Positions 11,290-19,936 of a stretch of 64,000 bases of DNA are shown in pieces; position 1 is the stretch's first letter; every line of letters begins with the position of its first letter. This DNA is from Streptomyces endophytica (GTDB lineage Bacteria; Actinomycetota; Actinomycetes; Streptomycetales; Streptomycetaceae): assembly GCF_026153355.1 (NCBI RefSeq), contig NZ_CP110636.1:6696001-6760000 (forward strand). The letters are read 5' to 3'. The notes beneath the pieces are model-generated. The model had not been told where the DNA came from, made no database searches, and worked only from the letters and a program-made list of their open reading frames with translations. A program made the position numbers and the translations under genes.

Positions 11290-12387
11290 ATGGCCGAGCC
11301 CGTGTTCGTCGCCTGGAGAGATCTGAGATTCGCCAAGGGGCGGTTCGCCCTGATGGGGACCGTCGTGGTGCTGATCACCGTGCTGGTGGGTCTGCTGTCG
11401 GGCCTGACGGCGGGCCTGGGCCGGGAGAACACCTCGGCGATCACCGGCCTGCCCGCCGACCACCTGGTGTTCTCGGCGCCCCTGGAGGGCCGTGCGGTCG
11501 CCTTCACCGACTCCCGGCTGACCGAACGGACCGTACGGGAGTGGGCGCGGGTGCCCGGCGTACGGCGGGCCGAGCCGCTGGCGATCGCCACGACGAAGGC
11601 GGAGGCGGGCGACCGGACCGCCGCGGTGTCCGCGTTCGGGGTGCGCCCCGGATCGCCGCTGGCCCCGGCGCCGGGGCGGACCGGTGACGGCACGGTGGTG
11701 CTCTCGGAGAAGGCCGCGGCCTCGCTCGGGGCGCGGGCCGGCGGCTCGGTGTCGCTGGGCGGGCGCACGTTCCGGGTGGCGGCGGTGTCGGGCGCAGCCA
11801 TGTACAGCCACACCCCGGTGGTCTGGACGTCGCTCGCCGACTGGCGGGGCCTGACGGGCGGCAACGGGAACGGCGGCTCCCCGGGCGCTACGGTGCTGGC
11901 GCTGTCCACCGCGGGGACGCCGGGCCTCGCCGCCGCCGACCGGCGGCTGGACACGAAGACGGTGCCCCTCGACGACGCCCTGCAGGCCATCGGCTCGTAC
12001 ACCGCCGAGAACGGCTCGCTGCAGCTGATGCGTGGCTTCCTGTTCGCCATCTCCGCGCTGGTGATCGGCGCGTTCTTCACGGTGTGGACGATCCAGCGCA
12101 GCGGCGACGTCGCGGTGCTGAAGGCGCTCGGCGCCTCGACCCGCTATCTGCTGCGGGACGCGCTCGGGCAGGCCGTCGTCCTGCTGGTGATCGGAACGGG
12201 CCTGGGCACCGCCGTGGCGGCGGGGGTGGGCGCGGGGATCGGCGGCGCGGTGCCGTTCGTGCTCGATCCGCCGACGGTGCTGGTCCCGGCCCTGGTCATG
12301 ATCGCGCTCGGCGCCGCCGGGGCCGCGCTGTCCATCCGCCGCATTACGTCCGTCGACCCGCTGACCGCCCTGGGGAGTGCCCGATGA
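11290..12387 (+). CDS. FtsX/MacB-type ABC transporter permease
   Basis: A 365-residue permease with the FtsX layout: one N-terminal transmembrane segment (about 19-41), a long extracytoplasmic domain and three C-terminal segments (VIGAFFTVWTIQ, VVLLVIGTGLGTAVAAG, VPALVMIALGAAGAAL). The cytoplasmic loop LKALGASTRYLLRDALGQA is the conserved FtsX-type coupling motif. It ends in DPLTALG, the usual C-terminus of these proteins. It overlaps the ATPase gene by an ATGA junction. It diverges from the two-component genes across 170 bases, suggesting regulation by that pair. Likely roles are antimicrobial or lipid efflux, or envelope stress response. Confidence 0.88.
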   Translation: MAEPVFVAWRDLRFAKGRFALMGTVVVLITVLVGLLSGLTAGLGRENTSAITGLPADHLVFSAPLEGRAVAFTDSRLTERTVREWARVPGVRRAEPLAIATTKAEAGDRTAAVSAFGVRPGSPLAPAPGRTGDGTVVLSEKAAASLGARAGGSVSLGGRTFRVAAVSGAAMYSHTPVVWTSLADWRGLTGGNGNGGSPGATVLALSTAGTPGLAAADRRLDTKTVPLDDALQAIGSYTAENGSLQLMRGFLFAISALVIGAFFTVWTIQRSGDVAVLKALGASTRYLLRDALGQAVVLLVIGTGLGTAVAAGVGAGIGGAVPFVLDPPTVLVPALVMIALGAAGAALSIRRITSVDPLTALGSAR

Positions 12388-13070
12388 GCCTGGAACTGAC
12401 CGATGTGACCCTGACCTACCCCGACGGTGAGGACCGGCTGACCGCGCTGGACGCGGTCTCGCTGACCGTCCCCGCCGGCTGTCTGACCGCGGTGATCGGG
12501 CCGTCCGGGTCGGGCAAGTCCAGCCTGCTGGCGGTCGCCGCGACGCTGATCCGCCCGGACCGCGGGCGGGTGGTGATCGACGGCACGGACACCACGGGCC
12601 TCGGCCGCGCCGAGCTGACCGCGCTGCGCCGGACGGCCCTCGGCATGGTCTTCCAGCAGCCGAACCTGCTGCCGTCCCTGACCGCCGCCGAGCAGCTGGA
12701 GGTGATGGCCCATCTGGACGGCCGCTCGCCGCGCAAGGCCCGGGCCAGGGCGCGGGAGCTGCTGGCGGCGGTCGGTCTGGAGGGGCTGGCCGGCCGGCGG
12801 CCGCACCAGCTGTCGGGCGGTCAGCGGCAGCGGATCAACATCGCCCGGGCGCTGATGAACGACCCCGCGGTACTGCTGGTGGACGAGCCGACCAGCGCGC
12901 TGGACCACGAGCGGGGCGCCGCGGTGCTGGAGCTGCTGCTGGACCTGACCCACCAGCGGGCGACGGCGACGGTGCTGGTCACCCACGACCACAGCCATCT
13001 GGACGTGGCGGACGAGATCGCGGAGGTGCACGACGGGCGGCTGCGCTCCCGCCCGGCCGCCCGGCTGTGA
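12384..13070 (+). CDS. ABC transporter ATP-binding protein, LolD/MacB type
   Basis: A 228-residue ATPase that energises the FtsX-type permease encoded just upstream. The motifs are complete: Walker A GPSGSGKSS, Q-loop FQQPNLLPSL, signature LSGGQRQRINIARALM, Walker B VLLVDEPTSALD and the switch His in LVTHDHSHLD. Start ATG 12384 overlaps the permease stop. The family exports peptides or lipids, or performs mechanotransmission, rather than import. Confidence 0.92.
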   Translation: MSLELTDVTLTYPDGEDRLTALDAVSLTVPAGCLTAVIGPSGSGKSSLLAVAATLIRPDRGRVVIDGTDTTGLGRAELTALRRTALGMVFQQPNLLPSLTAAEQLEVMAHLDGRSPRKARARARELLAAVGLEGLAGRRPHQLSGGQRQRINIARALMNDPAVLLVDEPTSALDHERGAAVLELLLDLTHQRATATVLVTHDHSHLDVADEIAEVHDGRLRSRPAARL

Positions 13071-13098
13071 GGTGCCGGGGGCCGGCCCGGGGGCGCGG

Positions 13099-13596
13099 TC
13101 AGCCCCCGGGCGTCCCCTGGGGCTGGTCGTCGGCGGCGTGCGAGAAGAGCTTGAGAACCGGGACGCCGACCTTGTGGCGGGCGCGGGAGGCCCAGTCGCG
13201 GTGGAAGAACTCCTCGACGAAGTGCGGGGTGGTCAGCACGATCACCTCGTCCGCCCCGGTCTCGTCCACGACGGAGCGCAGCAGGTCCAGCGGATGGTCC
13301 TCGACGACCTGTCCGACGGCCTGGGCACCGGCCCCGCGCAGTGCCTGGAGGGTCTGCGACAGCCCGACCTCGGCAGGGGCCCCGGCCTGCGCCCCGCCCG
13401 GTTCGGCCCCCTCGCGCACGGCGTCGTCGAACTCCCCGAGGGCGACGTCGTCGATGGCCCGCAGCAGGACGTCCTGCTTGCCGCGGGGCTGCATGAGCAC
13501 GACGAAGGAGACCCGGTCGTCGCCGTGCAGGGTGGTCACGAACTCCACGTCGGCGGGCGTCAGTGGTTTCTCGATCATCAATACGCTCGTGAACAC
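13099..13596 (-). CDS. conserved actinobacterial protein of unknown function
   Basis: A protein of about 165 residues conserved in streptomycetes. I do not recognise a characterised domain. The C-terminal half (DETGADEVIVLTTPHFVEEF then HRDWASRARHKVGVPVLKLF) looks like an alpha/beta nucleotide-binding fold of the universal-stress type. I recall relatives carrying the label indole-3-glycerol phosphate synthase, but no TIM-barrel catalytic motif of TrpC is visible and the protein is too short. Start GTG 13596 is favoured because AGAAGGG lies about 9 bases upstream; an ATG at 13578 gives MIEKPLTPADVEF. Confidence 0.6.
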   Translation of the reverse strand: MFTSVLMIEKPLTPADVEFVTTLHGDDRVSFVVLMQPRGKQDVLLRAIDDVALGEFDDAVREGAEPGGAQAGAPAEVGLSQTLQALRGAGAQAVGQVVEDHPLDLLRSVVDETGADEVIVLTTPHFVEEFFHRDWASRARHKVGVPVLKLFSHAADDQPQGTPGG

Positions 13597-13707
13597 GACG
13601 GACGCCCTTCTTCTCTTCAGCGCCGCATTGCGCGGAGCCCGACAGACACCATCCTGCCCCGTCGCCACGCGGGACCTGTTGGCTTTTAGTGTGCCCAAAG
13701 GAAGCTA

Positions 13708-13728
13708 AGCGGAACAGATAATTCCGCT
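13708..13728 (-). terminator. hairpin after the RibD-like gene
   Basis: Inverted repeat AGCGGAA, 7-base loop, TTCCGCT, six bases beyond the stop of the minus-strand reductase gene. The stem is short, so this is tentative. Confidence 0.45.
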
Positions 13729-13733
13729 GTTTG

Positions 13734-14558
13734 TCAGGACCGACGGTAGCGAGTGAACAGGAACCCGGCCTCCTCCAATACGGATGCCAGGGTGAACCGC
13801 TCGGGAACCTCGACGGCCGGCCCCTTCATGATCCTCGGCGCATCTCCGACGGCTACCACAGGAGCGACCGTCAGACACATCTCGTCCAGCGCACCGGCCG
13901 CGCCGAACTGCCCCAGCAGCATCGGCCCGCCCTCGGTGAGCAGCCGGGAGTGACCGCGTTCGGCCAGGACACCGGCCACCCGCGCCGGGTCGACGCCCAG
14001 GCCCTCGCCGGCGAACAGCACCTCCACACCGGCCGCCCGGGCCTTGGCCACCCGATCGGCGGGGGCGCCCGCGCCGGTCAGGACGACGGTCGGCGCCGGC
14101 GCCTCGGTGAACAGGGGCAGCCCGAAGTCCAGCCCGAGCCCGGCGGTGACCACCGCGATCGCGGGCGCCGGGGTCTGCCCGGCGGCGGCCCGGCGGGCGG
14201 CGAACGCCTCCCGGACGCGGGCCGGCCGGTAGCCCTCCTGGCGCACCGTCTCCGCCCCCACCACCACGACGTCGGCGACGGCCCGCAGCACCCCGAAGAT
14301 CCGCATGTCGGCGTCGCTGGAGAGCGGCTGCGAGCGCCCCTCGTGGTGGGCCGCGCCGTCCAGGGAGGACACCATGTTGGCGCGCAGCCAGCCGGGGCGC
14401 CCCGCGCGCGCCGGGTCGTCCGCCGCCGGGTAGGCGTAGGCGTCGGCCAGCTCGTCCAGCGTCCACTCACGGTCGCCGGCACCGGTCACCGCGGGCGCGG
14501 CGGCCGTCCCGTCGGCAGCGGGTACGGGCGGGGCGGGGAGGGGGAACAGGCGTCGCAT
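13734..14558 (-). CDS. RibD C-terminal/dihydrofolate-reductase-like pyrimidine reductase
   Basis: A 274-residue member of the RibD C-terminal reductase superfamily, which uses NADPH on pyrimidine or pterin-like substrates. Motifs include LRANMVSSLDGAAHHEGRS (the NMVSSLDG signature), DMRIFGVLRAVADVVVVGAETVR, and the C-terminal LLTEGGPMLLGQFGAAGALDE. The N-terminal deaminase domain of full RibD is absent, so this is the stand-alone pyrimidine reductase type. The exact substrate is unknown. It is divergent from zapE across a gap of about 65 bases. Confidence 0.82.
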   Translation of the reverse strand: MRRLFPLPAPPVPAADGTAAAPAVTGAGDREWTLDELADAYAYPAADDPARAGRPGWLRANMVSSLDGAAHHEGRSQPLSSDADMRIFGVLRAVADVVVVGAETVRQEGYRPARVREAFAARRAAAGQTPAPAIAVVTAGLGLDFGLPLFTEAPAPTVVLTGAGAPADRVAKARAAGVEVLFAGEGLGVDPARVAGVLAERGHSRLLTEGGPMLLGQFGAAGALDEMCLTVAPVVAVGDAPRIMKGPAVEVPERFTLASVLEEAGFLFTRYRRS

Positions 14559-14625
14559 GGCGGCAGTGTGACATGCCTCGCCACACGGTCCGGCACCTCG
14601 GGTGAACGAGATAGGCTGGACGGCT

Positions 14626-15765
14626 GTGTCACCTTCCCAGCCCTCCGCGCCGCAGCCCGACCCGATAGCCGGACCGCCGGCCGACGCGGCCGACCCGGCC
14701 GATGCGGCCCCCGCCGCGCTCACCGCCCGCGCCCCGCACGTCCCGGCCGACCACCTGGTCGCCGAGATGGTGCCGCCGCCGCGCTTCCAGGACGCCCGGT
14801 TCGACACGTACATCCCGGACCCGAATCAGCCCAGCCAGGCCGAGGCGGTCCAGGTCCTGAGCGACTTCGCGGACTCCATCGCCGGCGGGGCGGACACCGG
14901 CGGCGGTAAGCGCCGCTGGTTCGCCAGGAGTCCCAAGAAGGCTGCCCCCAAGGGCCCGCGCGGCGTCTATCTGGACGGCGGCTACGGCGTCGGCAAGACC
15001 CATCTGCTCGCCTCCCTGTGGCACGCCGCCCCGGCGCCCGCCGAACAGAAGGCGTTCGGCACCTTCGTCGAGCTGACGAACCTGGTGGGCGCGCTCGGCT
15101 TCCAGCAGACCGTCCGCACGCTCGGCGAGCACAAGCTGCTGTGCATCGACGAGTTCGAGCTGGACGACCCCGGCGACACGGTGCTGGTCTCCACGCTGCT
15201 CGGCAAGCTGGTGGAGGCCGGTGTGGCGCTGGCCGCCACCTCCAACACGCTGCCCGGCAAGCTCGGCGAGGGCCGGTTCGCCGCCGTCGACTTCCTGCGC
15301 GAGATCCAGGGCCTGAGCGCCCACTTCCGCCCGCTGCGGATCGACGGCGAGGACTACCGCCACCGCGGTCTGCCCGAGGCGCCCGCCCCGTTCGACGACG
15401 AGACCGTCACCCGCACCGCGTACCGCACGCCCGGGGCCTCGCTCGACGACTTCCCCTCCCTCCTGGACCACCTGTCGAAGGTGCACCCCAGCCGGTACGG
15501 CGCGATGTGCGACGGCATCGAGGCGGTCTGCCTGACCGACGTCCAGGCGGTGCCCGACCAGTCCACCGCGCTGCGCCTGGTGGTCCTCGCGGACCGGCTC
15601 TACGACCGCGAGGTGCCGGTGCTGGCCTCCGGAAAGCCCTTCGACGAGCTGTTCAGCGACGAGATGCTGCGCGGCGGCTACCGCAAGAAGTACTTCCGGG
15701 CGATCTCCCGGCTGACGGCCCTGGCGCGCGACGCGAAGTCCCTGGTGACCGACGAGGCCCGCTAG
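14626..15765 (+). CDS. zapE: ZapE-like AFG1-family P-loop ATPase
   Basis: AFG1/ZapE family AAA-like ATPase, in proteobacteria a divisome-associated protein and in mitochondria a protein quality factor. It has Walker A GGYGVGKTHLLAS, Walker B KLLCIDEFELDDPGDT, the sensor ATSNTLP, and the family motif FREIQGLSAHFRPLRIDG-like segment. The C-terminal RLYDREVPVLASGKPFDELF is typical. The GTG at 14626 (VSPSQPSAPQPD) is preferred over GTG 14602: TAGGCT at 14612-14617 looks like a -10 box 8 bases before the GTG, which would give a leaderless mRNA. The Ala/Pro-rich N-terminal 45 residues are likely disordered. Confidence 0.88.
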   Translation: MSPSQPSAPQPDPIAGPPADAADPADAAPAALTARAPHVPADHLVAEMVPPPRFQDARFDTYIPDPNQPSQAEAVQVLSDFADSIAGGADTGGGKRRWFARSPKKAAPKGPRGVYLDGGYGVGKTHLLASLWHAAPAPAEQKAFGTFVELTNLVGALGFQQTVRTLGEHKLLCIDEFELDDPGDTVLVSTLLGKLVEAGVALAATSNTLPGKLGEGRFAAVDFLREIQGLSAHFRPLRIDGEDYRHRGLPEAPAPFDDETVTRTAYRTPGASLDDFPSLLDHLSKVHPSRYGAMCDGIEAVCLTDVQAVPDQSTALRLVVLADRLYDREVPVLASGKPFDELFSDEMLRGGYRKKYFRAISRLTALARDAKSLVTDEAR

Positions 15766-15822
15766 GCGAGGTCCGTCAGGGGGGTCCGGCGGGGCCGTCG
15801 GTCGGCCTGGTTCCCGGGCGGC

Positions 15823-16109
15823 CGGGTGCGTGGTACCTGCCCGGCGAGTCCCCCGACAACATCTGCCTGGCGCCCAGCGGGGGCCTGATGGTCTGCGAGG
15901 ACGGCGACGGTGCCCAGCACGTCTTCGGGCTCACCCGGGGCGGCGAGGTCTACCCGATGGCCCGTGGGCGGCAGAACATCGGCACCCCGGAGAAGCCGGA
16001 GTGGGGCGAGTTCGCGGGCGTGACCTTCGCGCCCGACCACCGCACGATGTACGTCAACTGCTACACGCCCGGCACGACGTTCGCGGTGACCGGGCCCTGG
16101 CACCACTGA
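15823..16109 (+). pseudogene. C-terminal remnant of a PhoX (DUF839) phosphatase
   Basis: About 90 codons (WYLPGESPDNICLAPSGG, LMVCEDGDGAQHVFGLT, GEFAGVTFAPDHRTMYVNCY, then FAVTGPW and a stop) match the C-terminal end of the Tat-exported PhoX/DUF839 alkaline phosphatases. Full proteins are 600-700 residues, and nothing of the rest is present. The 60 bases upstream belong to the zapE 3' end. No start codon with a ribosome binding site precedes the homology. This is therefore a deletion remnant left when the rest of the gene was lost between zapE and the zinc-ribbon gene. Confidence 0.7.
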
Positions 16110-16137
16110 CGCCGCCGCGGCCGGGCTGCCCCACGGA

Positions 16138-16308
16138 TCAGCCGGAGCACGCGGTCCGCTGTGCCTCCTGCCACTCGCACACCGGGCAGAGCACGAGCCC
16201 CGGCCGGTCGACCGGGTACTCGGTGGGCCGGCCGCAGTGCAGGCAGTCGGCTACGGGGGCGTCGGGGGCCGGGGTGGCGGGACCGGGAGCGGCGGGCGGG
16301 TGCGGCAT
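16138..16308 (-). CDS. small zinc-ribbon protein
   Basis: A 56-residue protein: a Pro/Ala-rich head followed by DCLHCGRPTEYP and LVLCPVCEWQEAQRTACSG. Two CxxC pairs about 18 residues apart form a likely zinc ribbon. I do not know its function. It is on the same strand as the ABC exporter genes upstream and could be the last gene of their transcript. Longer versions starting at 16449 are possible but would overlap the permease gene. Confidence 0.55.
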   Translation of the reverse strand: MPHPPAAPGPATPAPDAPVADCLHCGRPTEYPVDRPGLVLCPVCEWQEAQRTACSG

Positions 16309-16360
16309 GGGGCCGAGGGTACGCCCGCCGGTCCCGGGGCGGCCCGCCCTCCCCCGTGGT

Positions 16361-17029
16361 TCAGCCGCGACGGGACGCCAGGGCGCAGGCGGCAGCGGTG
16401 GCGGCGGCCGCGAGCAGGGCGGCCACGGCGGCCGGGAGCCAGGGGACATTGATCGTGCCGTGCAGGGAGCCGGTGACCAGGCCCGTCATGGCGGCGTTGG
16501 CGGGCGAGCCGCCCAGGACGAGCAGCAGCAGTGAGCCGAGGAGCCCGGCCGGGACGCCCCAGCCGGGGACGCGCAGCACCGGCCAGGTGCACAGCGCGCC
16601 GATCGCCAGGCCCGTCAGCAGGCAGGTCAGCACGGCGAACAGGCCGGCGCCGGTCGCGGGCAGGACGGGTACCGCCACCCGGCCTTTGGCCGAGTGCGGA
16701 TCGGACAGCAGCACCACCAGGGCCGTACCGAGCAGCCCGAGCAGCAACGCGGCACCGGCCGCGGTCAGCACGGAGGCGAGGTGCGCACGGCCGGGCCCGG
16801 CGGCGGCCGCCGTGCAACTGCGGGCGGCGGGCGGCTCGTTGGTGACGCAGATCCGGGTCAGCCAGACGGTGACCGGCAGCACACCGACCGCGGCGTAGCC
16901 GAACGCGTCGAGGATCGGGCCGCCGCTCTGGATGCCGATGGCCAGGAACGCCGCGTAGAGGATGACCGGCGGCAGCCAGCGGTGCGAGCCGACGAGCAGC
17001 GCCGCCTGATAGCGGAGGAGAGCGGTCAC
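16361..17029 (-). CDS. ABC-2 type membrane protein of an exporter
   Basis: A 222-residue integral membrane protein with about six hydrophobic segments (for example WLPPVILYAAFLAIGI, LTAAGAALLLGLLGTALVVLL, AGLFAVLTCLLTGLAIGAL, AGLLGSLLLLVLGG and AVAALLAAAATAAACALA). It follows the ATPase gene in a GTGA-type overlap, so it is the membrane half of that transporter. The substrate cannot be predicted. Confidence 0.75.
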   Translation of the reverse strand: MTALLRYQAALLVGSHRWLPPVILYAAFLAIGIQSGGPILDAFGYAAVGVLPVTVWLTRICVTNEPPAARSCTAAAAGPGRAHLASVLTAAGAALLLGLLGTALVVLLSDPHSAKGRVAVPVLPATGAGLFAVLTCLLTGLAIGALCTWPVLRVPGWGVPAGLLGSLLLLVLGGSPANAAMTGLVTGSLHGTINVPWLPAAVAALLAAAATAAACALASRRG

Positions 17030-17981
17030 GGGAGGGGGCCTCGTCGGGGTCGGGGGCGGGCGGGTTTGCCGGGGCCTGCGGTACGGCCGGGCCGGGGGCG
17101 GTGGTGACGGCGCGGATGTGCCACGGCGGACGGGCGGTGAGCAGGGCGCGCAGCAGCGCGTCGGAGTGGACGGCGGGGACCGTGAGCCGGAACGCGCCGT
17201 CCGGGCCGGGAGTGATCTCCGGGCCGCCCGGTAGCCGCGGGGCTCCGGGAGGCGTCCCCGGCGGCCCGGCCGGCGGGGCGGCGCCCGGTGGGCCCTCGGC
17301 CTCGATGGTCACCCGGGGGCCGGTCGCGGCGCCCGGATCCGTGGGGCTACCGGGCCGCTCCTCCTGGGCCAGCAGCCGCCCGTCGGTGACCCGGTAGCGG
17401 GCGTCGGCCGCGCCGGCCAAACGCTGCGGGTCGTGGTCGACGAACACCACCGTGCCGCCGTCCGCCACCCGTTCGGCGACCGCCCGGTCGAGCACCTCAC
17501 GGGCGCCGCGGTCCAGGCCGGTCCACGCCTCGTCCAGGACGAGGAGTTCGGGCTCGGCGAGCAGCGCCTGCGCGACCGCGACCTTCTGGCTGGTCCCCTT
17601 GGACAGCTCGGCCAGCCGGGTACTGGCGTGCCCGGCCGCGCCGAAGCGTTCCAGCCACTCGGCGGCCCGCCGGGCCGCCGCCGCGCCGGTCAGGCCGTGG
17701 ACGCGGCCGAGGTGGGCGAGGTAGCCGGCGGCCGTGAAGGGCATGGCCGCCGGGAAGCGTTCGGGGACGTAGGCGCGGCGCGGCCGGCCGGTGATCCGTC
17801 CGGTGCTGGGCCGGTCGATCCCGGCGAGCAGCCGCAGGAGGGTGGACTTCCCGGTGCCGTTGGTCCCCTCGATGCGCAGCAACGCGCCTTCGGGCACCGT
17901 GAGATGGACCTCGCGCAGCACCCAGGGGCCGCGGACCCCGTAGCGCCGCCCCACCCCGTCCAGCCGCATCCGCTCCGGCAT
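17026..17981 (-). CDS. ABC exporter ATP-binding protein with long C-terminal extension, frameshifted
   Basis: ATPase with Walker A GTNGTGKSTLLRLL, signature LSKGTSQKVAVAQALL, Walker B LLVLDEAWTGLD and switch FVDHDPQRL. About 110 extra residues follow, rich in Gly and Pro, with a second folded piece (FRLTVPAVHSDALLRALLTA). The ATG at 17981 has GGGGAGG five bases upstream. In the main frame there is no stop before 16251, far inside the permease gene. A TGA overlapping the permease GTG (17026-17028) lies in the frame reached by losing one base. A missing base in the C-rich stretch at about 17030-17090 is the simplest explanation, so 17026 is given as the end. Confidence 0.75.
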
Positions 17982-18080
17982 CCGCTGCCTCCCCGTGTCC
18001 CCGCGCTGCCCGGCCCGAGCACCCCGATCGCCCGTGCCGGCACGCCCGTTGGCGTACGGCGTCGGTCCACCGCCGTACGG

Positions 18081-18141
18081 CATCGGTCGCTGCCGCACCA
18101 CGTCGGTCCGCTGCCGCACCGCGTCGGTCCGCCCGCCGTCC
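18081..18141. repeat. imperfect 20-21 bp tandem repeats upstream of the ABC exporter
   Basis: Just under three adjacent copies of a unit close to CGTCGGTCCGCTGCCGCACC (18081-18100, 18101-18120, partial from 18121), preceded by a weaker copy near 18060. They lie about 100 bases upstream of the exporter ATPase start, in the shared leader with the divergent Pth2-like gene. They could arise by slippage or be repeated binding sites. Confidence 0.5.
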
Positions 18142-18354
18142 CCGACGGTAGCGGGACCGGCCGCGGGGTGCCCGCTCGGCGACGCGGCGGGCGACGCGGG
18201 GCGGGCGGACGGACGGGGTCCGCGTGGGCGGGCCCGCACGGGCGAGGGGGTCGGCATGGGCGGGCCTGCGGCGGCGAGTCAGGGGTGCGCGGGCGAGGGG
18301 GCCTGCGCGGGCCGGGCCGGGGGCGTTGTCAGTGGCGGCTGGCAGACTGATCGG

Positions 18355-19109
18355 GTGACCAGGACCGAGACCGCCGGACAGCCCGGCAACGATTCCACCA
18401 GCCCGTTCCGGCCCGACGAGAGCGACCGGGACGCGGCCCTGCAGTTCGTGCTGCCGCTCGTCGTGCGGCTGGAGCGGGCCGATCCCCGGCGCGTACGGAC
18501 GCGCTGGAAACGGCGGCCCGGGCGGTGCTGGTGCTGCTGTCGGACGAGCGGTCGGCCGGGGACGGCGAGTGGGCGGCGGCGGTGCGGGACTGGCAGGACG
18601 CCCGGATCCGGAAGGTGGTGCGGCGGGCCCGCGGCGCGGAGTGGCGGCGGGCCGAGGCGCTGCCCGGGATCACGGTCACCGGGCGCCGGGCCGAGGTGCG
18701 GGTCTATCCCCCGGTGCCACTGGACGGCTGGCCCAAGGACCTGGTGAAGCTCCAGGTCTCCGGCACGGAGCTGGACGACCCCGAGCCACCCGGGCCGCCG
18801 GCCGAGGGCGTGCCGGTGCTGTGGCTGAACCCGGCGCTGGAGATGTCGGCGGGCAAGGAGATGGCGCAGGCCGGCCACGGCGCCCAGTTGGCGTGGTGGG
18901 AGCTGTCCGAGGAGGAGCGGGCGGCCTGGCGCACGGCCGGCTTCCCGCTGGCCGTCCGCTCCGCGGATCCCGTCCGCTGGGAGGAGCTGACCCGCAGCGG
19001 GCTGCCCGTGGTCCGCGATGCCGGGTTCACGGAGATCGCGCCGGGCTCCTGCACGGTCGTCGCGGACCATCCGGCGCTGCGCGCCGCGTGGGTGACCCGG
19101 GGGCGGTGA
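18355..19109 (+). CDS. Pth2-family peptidyl-tRNA hydrolase-like protein, frameshifted
   Basis: A protein of about 250 residues. Its C-terminal half carries the Pth2 signature AGKEMAQAGHGAQLAWW and the family ending (PLAVRSADPVRWEELT, GLPVVRDAGFTEIAPGSCTV). Pth2 enzymes release tRNA from peptidyl-tRNA. The N-terminal domain (DAALQFVLPLVVRLERADP then RTDALETAARAVLVLLSDER) is specific to actinobacterial versions. The frame changes near 18485 in a CCCCGGCGCG stretch, with one base apparently missing. The GTG at 18355 follows CAGACT by a few bases, so a leaderless transcript is possible. LysE follows 7 bases downstream. Confidence 0.75.
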
Positions 19110-19116
19110 GTCCGGC

Positions 19117-19791
19117 GTGCTGACGTCCCTGCTCGGCTTCACCCTGGTGGCCGCGGTGCTGACCGTGTCGCCCGGCCCCGACTTCGCGGTGGTCCTGCGG
19201 ACCGCGCTCGGCTCGGGGCGGCGCGCCGCGCTGTGCAGCGCGCTGGGCATAGCCGCCGGATGCTTCGTGTGGGGGCTGGCCGGTGCGGTCGGGCTGACCG
19301 CGATGCTCGCCGCGTCGAAGACGGCGTACGACGTCCTGCGGGTGGCCGGCGCGCTGTATCTGATGTGGCTCGGGATACAGGCGCTGCGCAGCGCCCGGCG
19401 CCTACGGACCGACGGTGCTCAGGAGGCCGGGGCGGCGCCCGCCGCGGCCCGGGGACGGTCCCGTGACGGCCGGGGGGCGCGGCCGGTGACCCCGCTGCGG
19501 GCGTTGCGGACGGGCCTGTTGACCAATGTCCTCAACCCCAAGGTCGGGGTGGTCTACATGTCGCTGCTGCCGCAGTTCATCCCGCACGGCGCACCGGTGC
19601 TCGCGACAACGCTGCTGCTGGTCGCCGTGCATGCCGCGCTGGGCGTGCTGTGGCTCGGCGGTATCGCCGTCGCGGTGCACCGCGCGCGGGCCGTCTTCCA
19701 GCGGCCGCACATACGGCGGCGGCTGGATCAGGCCACCGGTGGGGTGCTGCTGGCGCTGGGGGCCGCGGTGGGGTTCGAGACCGCCCGCTGA
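19117..19791 (+). CDS. LysE/RhtB family amino acid exporter
   Basis: A 224-residue membrane protein with about six hydrophobic segments. It has the family N-terminus (TVSPGPDFAVVLRTALGSGRRAAL), the GIAAGCFVWGLAGAVGLTAML segment, and TGLLTNVLNPKVGVVYMSLLPQF in the fourth segment. The family exports lysine, threonine, homoserine lactone and related compounds; the substrate is not predictable. A polar 40-residue loop (residues about 85-130) is rich in Arg and Ala. It starts with GTG 7 bases after the Pth2-like gene, so is probably co-transcribed with it. Confidence 0.88.
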   Translation: MLTSLLGFTLVAAVLTVSPGPDFAVVLRTALGSGRRAALCSALGIAAGCFVWGLAGAVGLTAMLAASKTAYDVLRVAGALYLMWLGIQALRSARRLRTDGAQEAGAAPAAARGRSRDGRGARPVTPLRALRTGLLTNVLNPKVGVVYMSLLPQFIPHGAPVLATTLLLVAVHAALGVLWLGGIAVAVHRARAVFQRPHIRRRLDQATGGVLLALGAAVGFETAR

Positions 19792-19936
19792 CCGGTGGGG
19801 GCGGCCGGCGGATTCCCGTGGGGCGGCGGGGGCCCCGGCGGGAAGCTCAAATGAAGCTCTGAACTCGGCAGGTGCAGGGTTCGGCCCGGCATGACGTGGC
19901 CATGAGTACCCCGACCACGGAGCGAGAGGGGGATCC

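Noticed and set aside
14568..14573. GTGACA as the -35 box of the zapE promoter
   Set aside because: It is 38 bases from the TAGGCT -10 box, far outside the usual 16-19 base spacing.
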